Shown here piece after piece: positions 17,687 to 25,449 of a stretch of DNA of 45,373 nucleotides. Source of the stretch: Mycobacterium nebraskense (lineage in GTDB: Bacteria; Actinomycetota; Actinomycetes; Mycobacteriales; Mycobacteriaceae). A model generated the notes under the pieces. It was not told where the DNA came from and ran no database searches. It saw only the letters and a list, made by a program, of their open reading frames with translations. The stretch is taken from positions 1-45,373 of the forward strand of contig NZ_LQPH01000120.1 in assembly GCF_002102255.1 (NCBI RefSeq). Direction: 5' to 3'. Each line of letters opens with the position of its first letter. Positions within the stretch are counted from its first letter, which is position 1. Both the position numbers and the translations under genes were made by a program.

Positions 17687-18220
17687 TTATGCCGCAAGCA
17701 GCATCGCCAGAATTGCGGTATCAGGATGGCTGATGGGGTCGACGCCGACGCGGCTCACCATGGAGGTGATCGTGCCGTCGGCTTCCGCTTCCACCCAGGC
17801 GGCCCGATGCTCGAGTCCCAGGTATGGCAATCCGGGCAGCAGGACGCATCCCGACGCCGCCCCGTTGCATTCCGGCAACGAAGGCGTGGTCTCCGAGGGC
17901 GGATGCAGCATCAGCAGCGCGGGGGGTTGATGATCGGCGAAATAGCCTGGCTGGATTGCCGATTCACCGAAGACCGTGCCCTCGGCGAGCACCAGGCCGA
18001 CGGTGCCCGGCTCGGGTTCCTCGGGCAACTCCTCGCGGGCGCCAAACACCGTTGTGGTGGACAGCAATCCGGGCAACGACGCGACCCTGACCGCGACCAT
18101 GAGCAATTGGGCCCACTCTTTGGTCGAATCAGGCCAACGCCCGGAGATCACGAACCCTTTCAGGGCACCACGAGCATGGAAAGGGGAAACCCCTATCGGG
18201 CGGTCAGACCCAGTTTCCAT
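17687..18220 (-). CDS. Conserved hypothetical protein Rv3847-like
   Basis: The 177-residue protein starts METGSDRPIGVSPFH and agrees in length and position with M. tuberculosis Rv3847. It contains an N-terminal region (GRWPDSTKEWAQLLMVAVRVASLPGL), a central part with many acidic residues and HPPSETTPSLPE, and a C-terminal segment with WVEAEADGTI. No signal peptide, helix or catalytic motif stands out. An in-frame ATG at 18259 would add 13 residues but is not supported by the usual start. The function is unknown. Confidence 0.8.
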   Translation of the reverse strand: METGSDRPIGVSPFHARGALKGFVISGRWPDSTKEWAQLLMVAVRVASLPGLLSTTTVFGAREELPEEPEPGTVGLVLAEGTVFGESAIQPGYFADHQPPALLMLHPPSETTPSLPECNGAASGCVLLPGLPYLGLEHRAAWVEAEADGTITSMVSRVGVDPISHPDTAILAMLLAA

Positions 18221-18369
18221 TTCGACCTCCGCGCGACGCCTCCATCCGAATAACCACACTGGTAGCTCGAATAAGTAAGCATGCCTGCGGTTTCGGTGCC
18301 GTGCAACCCGACACGGCTAGTGGCGCACATGTTCTCGGAATGCCCGATTCACGGCCGGGCAAACGACAA

Positions 18370-18397
18370 GGGCGCCGCGCAAGCTCGCGCGACGCCC
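18370..18397 (-). terminator. Hairpin downstream of sodA
   Basis: GGGCG-C-CGCGC (18370-18380) pairs with GCGCG-A-CGCCC (18387-18397) with one internal mismatch and a 6-base loop. It lies 19-46 bases past the sodA stop on the minus strand and before the Rv3847-like gene. A weak T-rich stretch follows in the direction of sodA transcription. Confidence 0.6.
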
Positions 18398-18415
18398 CCG
18401 CCGATCGAGGTGCAC

Positions 18416-19039
18416 TCAGCCGAAGATCAGCCCGCTGGTTTTCGACGTGGCGGCCGCGTACCGCTTCTGCACGTCGGGCCAGTTGACGACGTTCCAGAAC
18501 GCCTTGACGTAGTCCGCCTTGACGTTCTTGTACTGCAGGTAGAACGCGTGCTCCCACATGTCGACCTGCAGCAGGGGAATGATGCCGAGCGGGACGTTGG
18601 CCTGCTGGTCGTAGAGCTGGAAGGTGAGCAGTCTGCCGCCGAGCGTGTCGTAACCCAGCACTGCCCAGCCCGACCCCTGAAGGCCATTGGCTGCCGCGCT
18701 GAACTGGGCGCGGAATTTGTCGAAGGATCCGAAGGCGTCATCGATCGCGGCGCCCAGCTCGCCGGTCGGCTTGTCGCCGCCGTCCGGCGACAGGTTCTTC
18801 CACCAGATCGAGTGGTTGACGTGGCCCCCGAGGTGGAACGCCAGGTTCTTCTCGTTGAGGAAGATCGCGGCGTGGTCGTCATTGGCGCGTGCCTCTTCGA
18901 GTTTGGCGACCGCGTCGTTCACGCCTTTGACATACGTGGCGTGGTGCTTACTGTGGTGGATCTCGTTGATCTGACCCGAGATGTGCGGTTCCAACGCTGC
19001 GTAGTCCCAGTCCAAATCGGGCAGGGTGTATTCAGCCAC
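18416..19039 (-). CDS. sodA: Superoxide dismutase [Fe/Mn]
   Basis: This 207-residue enzyme converts superoxide to oxygen and hydrogen peroxide; in mycobacteria it is abundant and exported without a classical signal peptide. His28, the His in [10 protein letters not shown] near residue 76, and the Asp and His of [11 protein letters not shown] near 160-164 are the metal ligands. The start is the GTG at 19039 ([13 protein letters not shown]), 6 bases after AAGGAA on the minus strand, giving the known length. The frame could be extended to 19141, but this would add unconserved residues. Metal preference (Fe or Mn) cannot be settled by eye. Confidence 0.97.
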   Translation of the reverse strand: MAEYTLPDLDWDYAALEPHISGQINEIHHSKHHATYVKGVNDAVAKLEEARANDDHAAIFLNEKNLAFHLGGHVNHSIWWKNLSPDGGDKPTGELGAAIDDAFGSFDKFRAQFSAAANGLQGSGWAVLGYDTLGGRLLTFQLYDQQANVPLGIIPLLQVDMWEHAFYLQYKNVKADYVKAFWNVVNWPDVQKRYAAATSKTSGLIFG

Positions 19040-19187
19040 GGCGTTCCTTTCTTCGGTTGTCTTTTTCTTACGCTCATGCGCGAGCCTGCCACGCGGCGGC
19101 CAGCCGTAGACAACCCTGCTCCATGACTGCGCGGACCGCAAGAATGACCGCTACGGGCTCCGAAGCCGGATACCCGCTCGGCGTCGG

Positions 19188-19217
19188 TTCAAGACAAAAC
19201 GATTCAAGACAAAACGA
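19188..19217. repeat. 15-bp perfect tandem duplication at the end of the small membrane gene
   Basis: The unit TTCAAGACAAAACGA occurs twice head to tail. On the minus strand the unit includes the TGA stop, so the gene ends in the first copy and a second in-frame stop follows in the other. Confidence 0.85.
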
Positions 19218-19359
19218 TGAGGGCGAGCACCGCGAGCAACGCCAGTGCGATCAGCCCGGCGCGCAGTGCGGCGACGCTGTAGCTGTGATTCCACGCGGGC
19301 GAGCCGGAGTACGACTTCGAGGGGGCCGGTGAACCCGGACCGAACGAATGCGTGGCCAT
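19204..19359 (-). CDS. Small single-helix membrane protein (51 residues)
   Basis: ATG at 19359 to TGA at 19204 encodes a 51-residue protein: a soluble Ser/Pro-rich N-terminus (MATHSFGPGSPAPSKSYSGS), the segment AWNHSYSV, then one strong membrane helix (about residues 30-50, ending ALIVLS). GGTGAAAGGCG precedes the ATG as a ribosome site, and third codon positions are almost all G or C, so I regard it as real. The last codons and stop lie in a 15-base tandem duplication (19188-19217). It lies 164 bases upstream of sodA on the same strand. The function is unknown. Confidence 0.65.
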   Translation of the reverse strand: MATHSFGPGSPAPSKSYSGSPAWNHSYSVAALRAGLIALALLAVLALIVLS

Positions 19360-19625
19360 CAATCGCCTTTCACCCGCCCCTCACCTCGCGGTAGTGAGGT
19401 GAGTCACAAACAATTTTCGCGAAGGCGATCATAACGCTTCGCGGCGAGCTTGGAAAATAATGCGCTGAGCTGCGGGTTGACGACACCCGCGGGAGGGGCG
19501 TGCCGAAAGCCCAGACCTGCGTCAGCCGCCGTGTGGCGCAGGCTGCCCTGCGGATGCTTAGCAAGGCAATCCATTTCGCTCAACCACCGTTCTGGGCTGT
19601 CAATGGATGGCTCGACTCCGCGGTG

Positions 19626-19723
19626 TTATCCACATGTGCAACCGCGGCTAGCCGGTAGGGCTGTAGTAACGCTTCCCTTACCCAATAACCACGTGTGGAT
19701 AAACCTGTGGAAACTGTGGATAG
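19626..19723. promoter_or_regulatory. Cluster of four DnaA boxes
   Basis: One plus-orientation and three minus-orientation boxes occur in 98 bases; the last three are spaced 12 and 9 bases, the last two directly abutting. Two match TTATCCACA exactly. Possible roles are DnaA titration or reactivation, or DnaA control of the downstream DUF4328 gene. Confidence 0.55.
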
Positions 19724-19802
19724 TCGTGGTAGCTGAGGAGATAGCCGACCGGCTCGACTCCGGCCATTGCTGAGCGTCCCGCGGCCCGCATCGTCGCACG
19801 GT

Positions 19803-19808
19803 TAGGCT
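19803..19808 (+). promoter_or_regulatory. -10 box TAGGCT of the DUF4328 gene
   Basis: TAGGCT ends 6 bases before the GTG at 19815, the spacing of leaderless mycobacterial genes. Confidence 0.55.
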
Positions 19809-19814
19809 AGTCCG

Positions 19815-20861
19815 GTGATCCAGGTGTGCTCCCAATGCGGCACTCGGTGGAACGTGCGCGAGCGGCGACGCGAGTGGTGTCCCCGTTGCAGCGGGGCCCT
19901 GATGGCGCCCCTGGCGGATGCCCCGGCGCCCGACCCGCGGTGGAGCGCACACAACCCGGTGGCGCCGAGCCGGCCGTCCAGGGCTCCGGGCTGGCAGCGC
20001 ACCCCGCCGCGGCTACCGCCGGGCTTTCGCTGGATAGCGGTGCGTCCCGGCGCCGCGCCGCCCACTCGGCGTGGACGGCGCCCACTCGGCCCCACCCCGC
20101 GCTATGCGGTGATGCCCCGCTGGGGGTTGGCCGACCGCATCGAGCAAACGCCCGCGGCAGCTGAGAAACCCACGCACGCAGGCCCATCGGCACCGATGAT
20201 TCGCACCACCCTGTTCGTGAGCGTGCTCGTCCTCGGCATCGCCGCCCTGGTCTACGTCGTGCGATACGTGCTGCTGGTCATCAACCGGAACACCTTGTTG
20301 AACTCTTGGGTCGCCGGCGCGGCGGACTGGCTCGGCATCCTGGCCAGCGTGGCCGCGATCGCGGCGGTGCTCACCTCTGGGGTGATGCTGATCCGTTGGC
20401 TCATTGCGCGGCGCGCCGCCGTGTTCGCGCATCACGGCCTGCCAGAGCCGCGGTCCACCCGAGCGTTGTGGGCCGGGTGTGCTGTGCCGCTGGCCAATCT
20501 GCTGTGGGCGCCGGTCTACGTCATAGAGCTGGCGATCCTGGAAGAGCACTACGCCCGGATACGCAGACCCATCGTCCAGTGGTGGATCGCCTGGGTCGCC
20601 AGCTACCTGGTGTCGGTCTTCGCCATGGTCACCAGCTTCGCCACCGACGCCCAGGGCATCGCCAACAACACGCTCACGATGGTTTTTGCGTACCTGCTCG
20701 CGGCGCTCGCTGTGGCCGCCGCCGCACAAGTCTTCGAGGGGTTCGAGCGGAAACCGGTCGAACGGCCCGCGCACCGCTGGGTTGTGGTCTCCGGCGATCC
20801 GGCGCCAACAACAGGCCCGGTTGAGCTGGAGGGGCGGGAAGCGGCAGCATTAGGCGTATGA
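19815..20861 (+). CDS. Zinc-ribbon / DUF4328 membrane protein (Rv3843c-like)
   Basis: The 348-residue protein opens with a zinc ribbon (CSQCG near residue 5 and CPRC near 22), followed by a Pro/Arg-rich cytosolic linker to about residue 125. The C-terminal part is a multi-helix membrane domain with helices around 133-153, 170-190, 215-235, 250-270 and 285-305, the layout of DUF4328. Length and position fit M. tuberculosis Rv3843c. The GTG at 19815 follows a TAGGCT -10 box directly. The DnaA-box cluster lies 90-190 bases upstream. Its stop overlaps the glpQ1 start by 4 bases (ATGA), indicating an operon. The function is unknown. Confidence 0.85.
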   Translation: MIQVCSQCGTRWNVRERRREWCPRCSGALMAPLADAPAPDPRWSAHNPVAPSRPSRAPGWQRTPPRLPPGFRWIAVRPGAAPPTRRGRRPLGPTPRYAVMPRWGLADRIEQTPAAAEKPTHAGPSAPMIRTTLFVSVLVLGIAALVYVVRYVLLVINRNTLLNSWVAGAADWLGILASVAAIAAVLTSGVMLIRWLIARRAAVFAHHGLPEPRSTRALWAGCAVPLANLLWAPVYVIELAILEEHYARIRRPIVQWWIAWVASYLVSVFAMVTSFATDAQGIANNTLTMVFAYLLAALAVAAAAQVFEGFERKPVERPAHRWVVVSGDPAPTTGPVELEGREAAALGV

Positions 20862-21667
20862 CGTCGGCCGAGGAGGTGCTCGCCGGGCATCCCTTTGTGG
20901 TAGCCCACCGCGGAGCGTCGGCCGCGCGGCCCGAACACACCCTGGCCGCCTACGATCTTGCCCTCAAACAGGGCGCCGACGGCGTGGAATGCGACGTGCG
21001 CCTGACCCGCGACGGCCACCTGGTGTGCGTGCACGACCGCCGGCTCGACCGGACGTCGACCGGGGCAGGCTTGGTCAGCACCATGACCCTCGCCGAGCTG
21101 CGCGAGCTCGAGTACGGAGCGTGGCACGACAGCTGGCGTGAAGACGGCACGCACGGTGACACCAGTTTGTTGACGCTGGACGCGCTGGTTTCTCTCGTGC
21201 TGGACTGGCACCGGCCTGTGAAACTCTTCATCGAGACCAAGCACCCGGTCCGGTACGGCTCGTTGGTGGAGACCAAGCTTCTCGCGCTGTTGCACCGGTT
21301 CGGCATCGCCGCGCCCGCCTCCGCCGACCGGTCCCGCGCGGTGGTGATGTCGTTTTCGGCGGCCGCGGTCTGGCGGATCCGTCGAGCCGCTCCGCTCCTG
21401 CCGACGGTGCTCCTCGGCAAAACCGCGCGCTACCTGACCAGCGGCGCGGCCACCGCTGTCGGCGCCACCGCCGTCGGGCCATCGCTGCCGACGTTGAAGG
21501 AATATCCCCAACTCGCGGATCGCGCGATCGCCCAGGGCCGGGCCGTGTACTGCTGGAACGTCGACGAGTACGAAGACCTCGACTTCTGCCGCGACGTCGG
21601 GGTGGCCTGGCTTGCCACCCACCACCCGGGCCGCACGAAGGCGTATCTGCAGAACGGCCGCGGTTAG
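20858..21667 (+). CDS. glpQ1: Glycerophosphodiester phosphodiesterase
   Basis: This 269-residue GDPD-family enzyme hydrolyses glycerophosphodiesters to glycerol 3-phosphate and an alcohol. The signature VVAHRGASAARPEHTLAAY is near residue 11, followed by GADGVECDVRLTRDGHLVCVHD, supplying the catalytic His, the Glu/Asp calcium ligands and the second His. FIETKHP near 125 and the C-terminal CWNVDEYEDLDF also match. No signal peptide is visible, so it is predicted cytosolic. The ATG overlaps the preceding stop. Its end overlaps the LCP gene's end by 4 bases on the other strand; in M. tuberculosis bfrB follows here, but it is absent. Confidence 0.93.
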   Translation: MTSAEEVLAGHPFVVAHRGASAARPEHTLAAYDLALKQGADGVECDVRLTRDGHLVCVHDRRLDRTSTGAGLVSTMTLAELRELEYGAWHDSWREDGTHGDTSLLTLDALVSLVLDWHRPVKLFIETKHPVRYGSLVETKLLALLHRFGIAAPASADRSRAVVMSFSAAAVWRIRRAAPLLPTVLLGKTARYLTSGAATAVGATAVGPSLPTLKEYPQLADRAIAQGRAVYCWNVDEYEDLDFCRDVGVAWLATHHPGRTKAYLQNGRG

Positions 21668-22869
21668 TCCGGCGGAGCGGTGGGCACGGGCGCATCGGAG
21701 GCCAGTGCCTCGAACAACCGGCTGGCCTCGTCGTGGTTCCACACCACCACCGACCCGGCGTCGCCGCTGGTGAACTGCCCGATCGGGACGGTCATGGTGT
21801 TGGGGGAGCCGTGCAATCCCCAGCCGAGGCGGGCCAGATCCCAAACGTGGTCGCCGCGGTCAACGGTCAGGGCGTCGGCGACCGCGCGCGGCACCGAGTA
21901 CCAGCGCCAGGGATTGAGCCACACCGCCGGGCTGGCGGCGGCGTGCAGCAGCGCCGCCACGAACTGCCGCTGATTGACCATCCGGTCCAGATCCGCCCGG
22001 GGGGTATCCCGCGTCCTAACGTACCCCAGGGCGTTGCGGCCGTTGAGTTTCTGGCAGCCGGCCGGCAGGTCGATCCCGGCCAAGGGGTCGGCCAGCGGCG
22101 TCGTCGGGCACACCGTCACCCCGCCGAGCGCGTCCACCACGTCGGCGAATCCGCCGAATCCGATCTCGGCGTAATGGTCGAGGCGCAGCCCGGTGGCCTG
22201 CTCCACCGTCTGGGCCAGCAGGGCCGCCCCGCCCATCGAAAATGCGGCGTTGATCTTGTCCTTGCCGTGGCCGGGGATCGGGACGTAGGAGTCACGCGGT
22301 ATCGACACCATCGTCACCCGCCCGCCGGACCACAGCTCGGGCAGGTGTACCAGCAGGATGGTGTCGGTCCGGCTGCTGCCGATGTCGCCGCCGGTGGCCA
22401 GGTCCTCCTGCTGTTCGGGGCTGAGCCCTTGGCGGCTGTCGGAGCCGACGAGCAACCAGTTGGTCCCGCGGCCGTGCCCGGGGCGTCCCGGGTAGTCGGT
22501 CAGAATCTCGTCGCGGTGCAATCTGCTGTCGAACCAGACGGCCCCGCAGACGGCGCCGATGCCGGCCAGCAGGAAGGCGATCACCATGGCCGAAACCATC
22601 GCGCGGAACCAGCGGCGCCAGCCGCGTCTGCGGCGCGCGCCCGGTGCGGTGGGCCGCGGCGGGGGGTCGTTCGCTTGACGGGGGGGTGGCGTCGGCGGGA
22701 CCCGGCGCGGCGGCTCGCCGACGCGAGGCGGTGCAGGCGGTGGCGGCGGTGGCGTCCGCCGCAGCGGCGTGGTCTGTTCGGCCGGTGTCGGTGGGCGAGC
22801 CCCGCGGCGAATCACCTGGGACGGCTCGGTGCGCGGCTCGGGCCGGTGCGGTGGTCGATCGCCGTTCAC
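21664..22869 (-). CDS. LytR-CpsA-Psr (LCP) family protein (Rv3840 position)
   Basis: The 401-residue protein has a long proline- and arginine-rich cytosolic N-terminus (1-85), one membrane helix (about 88-110) and an extracellular LCP domain. LLVGSDSRQG, RTDTILLVHLP, VSIPRDSYVPIPGHGKDKINAAF and YVRTRDTPRADLDRM carry the conserved Arg/Asp residues that bind pyrophosphate and the polyprenyl chain. LCP proteins ligate polymers such as arabinogalactan to peptidoglycan. The start GTG at 22869 lies 6 bases after a minus-strand TACGTT -10 (22876-22881), so it is leaderless. M. tuberculosis Rv3840 is, as I recall, annotated as only about 137 residues; here the protein is full length. Confidence 0.9.
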   Translation of the reverse strand: MNGDRPPHRPEPRTEPSQVIRRGARPPTPAEQTTPLRRTPPPPPPAPPRVGEPPRRVPPTPPPRQANDPPPRPTAPGARRRRGWRRWFRAMVSAMVIAFLLAGIGAVCGAVWFDSRLHRDEILTDYPGRPGHGRGTNWLLVGSDSRQGLSPEQQEDLATGGDIGSSRTDTILLVHLPELWSGGRVTMVSIPRDSYVPIPGHGKDKINAAFSMGGAALLAQTVEQATGLRLDHYAEIGFGGFADVVDALGGVTVCPTTPLADPLAGIDLPAGCQKLNGRNALGYVRTRDTPRADLDRMVNQRQFVAALLHAAASPAVWLNPWRWYSVPRAVADALTVDRGDHVWDLARLGWGLHGSPNTMTVPIGQFTSGDAGSVVVWNHDEASRLFEALASDAPVPTAPPD

Positions 22870-22875
22870 CTGGTT

Positions 22876-22881
22876 AACGTA
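22876..22881 (-). promoter_or_regulatory. -10 box of the LCP gene
   Basis: TACGTT on the minus strand ends 6 bases before the GTG start, indicating leaderless initiation. Confidence 0.45.
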
Positions 22882-22914
22882 CGCGGTAGGCGCGGCCCGA
22901 CACGACGGGTTCGA

Positions 22915-23721
22915 CTACTGGCGGGCGCGCAGGCCATTGATGAACGGGCAACCCATCAGCACCCGGATGGCCTGGCTCAACCCGGTCATGTCGTCCACCG
23001 GCTTGTGGAACGGCAGCCGGACATCGTGGTCGCGGTCCGCGCCCTCGACGCGGAAGCGCACGCCATAGCGGTCGAGGCCGAGCGGGCGCACCTGCCCGCG
23101 GCGCAACGGCGCGGGCAGCCGGGATACCAGCCGCGCGACCACATCGCTGTGGACGGTGTCCAAATGCCACAGCAGGTTCGACTCGATCTCGCAGAACGGG
23201 TCGGGCCGGGCCGCGAGGAGATCCGCCACGCTGACGGGCTCGGCGCCGGTGGCGTCGGTGACGACGACGGATGCGATCTCCAGCCGGAACAGTGTGTACC
23301 GCGCTTCCTGCCCGTCCGACGGCGCGCTGCGCGGGGTGTCGACTTGAAGCAGCGCGGGGTGCGGCCACTCGGCGGCGATCAGGTCGACCGTCTCGGCGAT
23401 CTTGGCCGGGCGGAATTCCTGCAGGCGCCCGCGTACCCACACCAGCGAGCGCACCGGCTCCCGCAGTGGAAGCGGGGCATAGTCGGTCAACTCCAGGAGC
23501 GCTTGCGAACCGGCGATGGTGCCGTCCGGCTGGCCGTCACGCTCACTCGGGAGCGCCAGCGCGAAGGATCCGTCGGGCAGCAGGTGATGCACCGGCGTCA
23601 CGACCGGATCCTGGCGCGCGTGCACGGTTTCCAGCGCCAAGAGCGCGCCACCGGCACGGACGCACGCGCTGCGGATGCGTTCGGCCGTCGTCGGGGAGGG
23701 GCAGGTAAGCGGTAACACCAT
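22915..23721 (-). CDS. DUF2470 protein, probable iron-regulated (Rv3839-like)
   Basis: The 268-residue protein has an N-terminal split-barrel-like region (LTCPSPTTAERIRSAC) and a C-terminal DUF2470 domain (LLWHLDTVHSDVVARLV, LDRYGVRFRVEG and DVRLPFHKPVDD). DUF2470 proteins are related to the heme-utilisation HugZ/HutZ family, so a heme or iron role is plausible. An IdeR box lies just upstream, and M. tuberculosis Rv3839 belongs, as I recall, to the IdeR-repressed, iron-starvation-induced set. AAGGAGA ends next to the ATG. It reads away from pheA, with the LCP gene downstream on the same strand. Confidence 0.88.
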   Translation of the reverse strand: MVLPLTCPSPTTAERIRSACVRAGGALLALETVHARQDPVVTPVHHLLPDGSFALALPSERDGQPDGTIAGSQALLELTDYAPLPLREPVRSLVWVRGRLQEFRPAKIAETVDLIAAEWPHPALLQVDTPRSAPSDGQEARYTLFRLEIASVVVTDATGAEPVSVADLLAARPDPFCEIESNLLWHLDTVHSDVVARLVSRLPAPLRRGQVRPLGLDRYGVRFRVEGADRDHDVRLPFHKPVDDMTGLSQAIRVLMGCPFINGLRARQ

Positions 23722-23731
23722 TCTCCTTAAA

Positions 23732-23750
23732 TTAGGTAAGCCTAAGTTAA
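23732..23750. promoter_or_regulatory. IdeR iron box
   Basis: TTAGGTAAGCCTAAGTTAA closely matches the mycobacterial IdeR consensus TTAGGTTAGGCTAACCTAA. It overlaps the likely -10 region of the DUF2470 gene, 11 bases from its start codon. Iron-bound IdeR should repress the gene. Confidence 0.85.
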
Positions 23751-23796
23751 CTTAGATGGCGGAGTGCCGCAAGAGCCGTTTGGCGGCGCTCGCCGC

Positions 23797-23802
23797 TAGG
23801 GT
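23797..23802 (+). promoter_or_regulatory. -10 box TAGGGT of pheA
   Basis: TAGGGT lies 6 bases before the GTG start of pheA, the arrangement for a leaderless message. Confidence 0.45.
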
Positions 23803-23808
23803 TGGGGC

Positions 23809-24759
23809 GTGGTCCGCATCGCTTATCTCGGTCCGGAAGGGACCTTCACCGAGGCGGCGCTGTTGCAGATCACGGCTGCCGGTCTGATTCCAGATCAGGG
23901 ACCAGACGAGGTCCGGCGGCTGCCCGTCGAAAGCACCGCCGCGGCGCTGGACGCCGTTCGCGATGGCGGTGCCGAATACGCATGCGTCCCGATCGAGAAC
24001 TCGATCGACGGGTCTGTGACGCCCACGCTCGACAGCTTGGCCATCGGTTCGCCCCTGCAAGTGTTCGCCGAAACAACCCTGGACGTCGCGTTCAGCATCG
24101 TCGTCAAACCCGGCCGAACCGCCGCCGATGTGCGCACCCTGGCGGCGTTTCCCGTGGCCGCCGCGCAGGTGCGGCATTGGGTGGCCGCCGAGCTGCCCGA
24201 CGCCGAGCTGCGGCCGGCGTACTCCAACGCCGACGCGGCGCGGCAGGTGGCCGAGGGGCAAGCCGACGCCGCGGTGACTTCGCCGCTGGCCGCCACCCAT
24301 TGGGGGCTGGCCGCGCTGGCCGACGGCGTGATCGACGAACCCAACGCCCGCACCCGGTTCCTCCTGGTCGGCCCGCCTGGCCCGCCGCCGGATCGCACCG
24401 GTGCCGACCGGACGGCGGTGGTGCTGCGTATCGACAACGCGCCCGGTGCGCTGTTGGGGGCGCTGACCGAATTCGGCATCCGCGGCATCGACCTGACCCG
24501 AATCGAATCCCGGCCGACCCGGACCGCGCTGGGCACCTACGTGTTCTTCGCCGACTGCGTCGGCCACATCGACGACGACGCCGTCGCCGAGGCACTTAAA
24601 GCGCTGCACCGTCGTTGTGCCGATGTGCGATACCTGGGATCTTGGCCGACGGGCTCGCCCGCCGGGGTGCTGCCGCCGCCGGCCGATGAGGCGGCCCGCT
24701 GGCTGGCGCGGCTACGTCAAGGCAAACCGGAAACCGAGGCCGGAGGCATCGAGCCATGA
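23809..24759 (+). CDS. pheA: Prephenate dehydratase
   Basis: The 316-residue enzyme converts prephenate to phenylpyruvate in phenylalanine synthesis. The catalytic domain starts at MVRIAYLGPEGTFTEAAL. It includes ENSIDGSVTPTLD near residue 63, and NARTRFLLVG near 182, whose Thr is the key catalytic residue. The C-terminal ACT domain (APGALLGALTEFGIRGIDLTRIESRPTR, about 207-240) binds phenylalanine for feedback control. It starts with GTG at 23809 and is probably leaderless. Its stop overlaps the next gene by ATGA, so the two are coupled. The length agrees with the mycobacterial stand-alone enzyme. Confidence 0.95.
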   Translation: MVRIAYLGPEGTFTEAALLQITAAGLIPDQGPDEVRRLPVESTAAALDAVRDGGAEYACVPIENSIDGSVTPTLDSLAIGSPLQVFAETTLDVAFSIVVKPGRTAADVRTLAAFPVAAAQVRHWVAAELPDAELRPAYSNADAARQVAEGQADAAVTSPLAATHWGLAALADGVIDEPNARTRFLLVGPPGPPPDRTGADRTAVVLRIDNAPGALLGALTEFGIRGIDLTRIESRPTRTALGTYVFFADCVGHIDDDAVAEALKALHRRCADVRYLGSWPTGSPAGVLPPPADEAARWLARLRQGKPETEAGGIEP

Positions 24760-25442
24760 CTGGCCGCCTGGTGTTACTGCGACACGGCCAGTCGTACGGC
24801 AACGTCGAACGCAGGCTGGACACCCGCCCGCCCGGGGCGGAGCTGACGCCGCTGGGCCGCGACCAGGCCCGCGGCTTCGCCCGCGGTGCGGGACGGCCCG
24901 CGCTACTGGCTCACTCGGTGGCGATTCGCGCATCGCAGACGGCCGGGGTCATCGGCGCCGAGCTCGAGATGGCCGCCATCGAAATGCCCGGCATTCACGA
25001 GGTCCAAGTCGGGGGGCTGGAAAACCGCAACGACGACGACGCCGTTGCGGAATTCAACGCGATCTACGAACGATGGCATCACGGTGATCTCGACGTCCCG
25101 CTGCCCGGTGGGGAATCCGGCAACGACGTGTTGGACCGCTACGTACCGCCGCTCACCGACCTGCGCCTGCGCTACCTCGACGACCACGACTGGACCGGCG
25201 ACATCGTCGTCGTCAGCCATGGCGCGGCGATCCGACTGGCCGCCGCCATGCTGGCCGGTGTGGAGGCCACCTTTGCGCTGGACAACCATCTCGACAACGC
25301 CGAATCTGTGGTGCTGGCACCCATCACCGACGGGCGGTGGAGCTGCGTGCGGTGGGGGACCCTGGCGCCACCGTTCTACCCCGAGGCCGACGCCACTCCC
25401 GTCGCGGACGCGGTGCACTCGAGCGCCGACCCGATGGGCTGA
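24756..25442 (+). CDS. Histidine phosphatase (phosphoglycerate mutase-like, Rv3837c-like)
   Basis: The 228-residue protein belongs to the histidine phosphatase superfamily. The catalytic RHG motif is in VLLRHGQSYGN (residues 6-16). The second part of the active site appears in SHGAAIRLAAA near residue 153, and GGLENRN and PGGESGNDVLDRY supply other conserved residues. The true substrate is unknown; most such mycobacterial proteins are phosphatases rather than mutases. The ATG overlaps the pheA stop by 4 bases, so it is co-translated. Length and position match M. tuberculosis Rv3837c. Confidence 0.9.
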   Translation: MTGRLVLLRHGQSYGNVERRLDTRPPGAELTPLGRDQARGFARGAGRPALLAHSVAIRASQTAGVIGAELEMAAIEMPGIHEVQVGGLENRNDDDAVAEFNAIYERWHHGDLDVPLPGGESGNDVLDRYVPPLTDLRLRYLDDHDWTGDIVVVSHGAAIRLAAAMLAGVEATFALDNHLDNAESVVLAPITDGRWSCVRWGTLAPPFYPEADATPVADAVHSSADPMG

Positions 25443-25449
25443 CGGCCGA

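Larger units (their letters stand above)
19360..19814. other. 455-base intergenic region containing a DnaA-box cluster
   Basis: No gene is visible. Four 9-mers resembling DnaA boxes lie in the second half: TTATCCACA (19626-19634), TGTGGATAA (19694-19702), TGTGGAAAC (19706-19714) and TGTGGATAG (19715-19723). The first two are perfect TTATCCACA; the third and fourth, on the opposite strand, differ by two bases and one base. This part is A/T-richer than its surroundings. The 3' end holds a leaderless promoter. Confidence 0.6.

Noticed and set aside
19040..19200. Possible tRNA upstream of sodA (GGTTCAAGAC resembling a T-loop)
   Set aside because: No matching acceptor, D or anticodon stems can be formed.
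21733..23715. Long plus-strand frame of 660 codons
   Set aside because: It is antisense to the LCP and DUF2470 genes and arises from their high third-position GC; its product is Arg/Gly/His-rich without domains.
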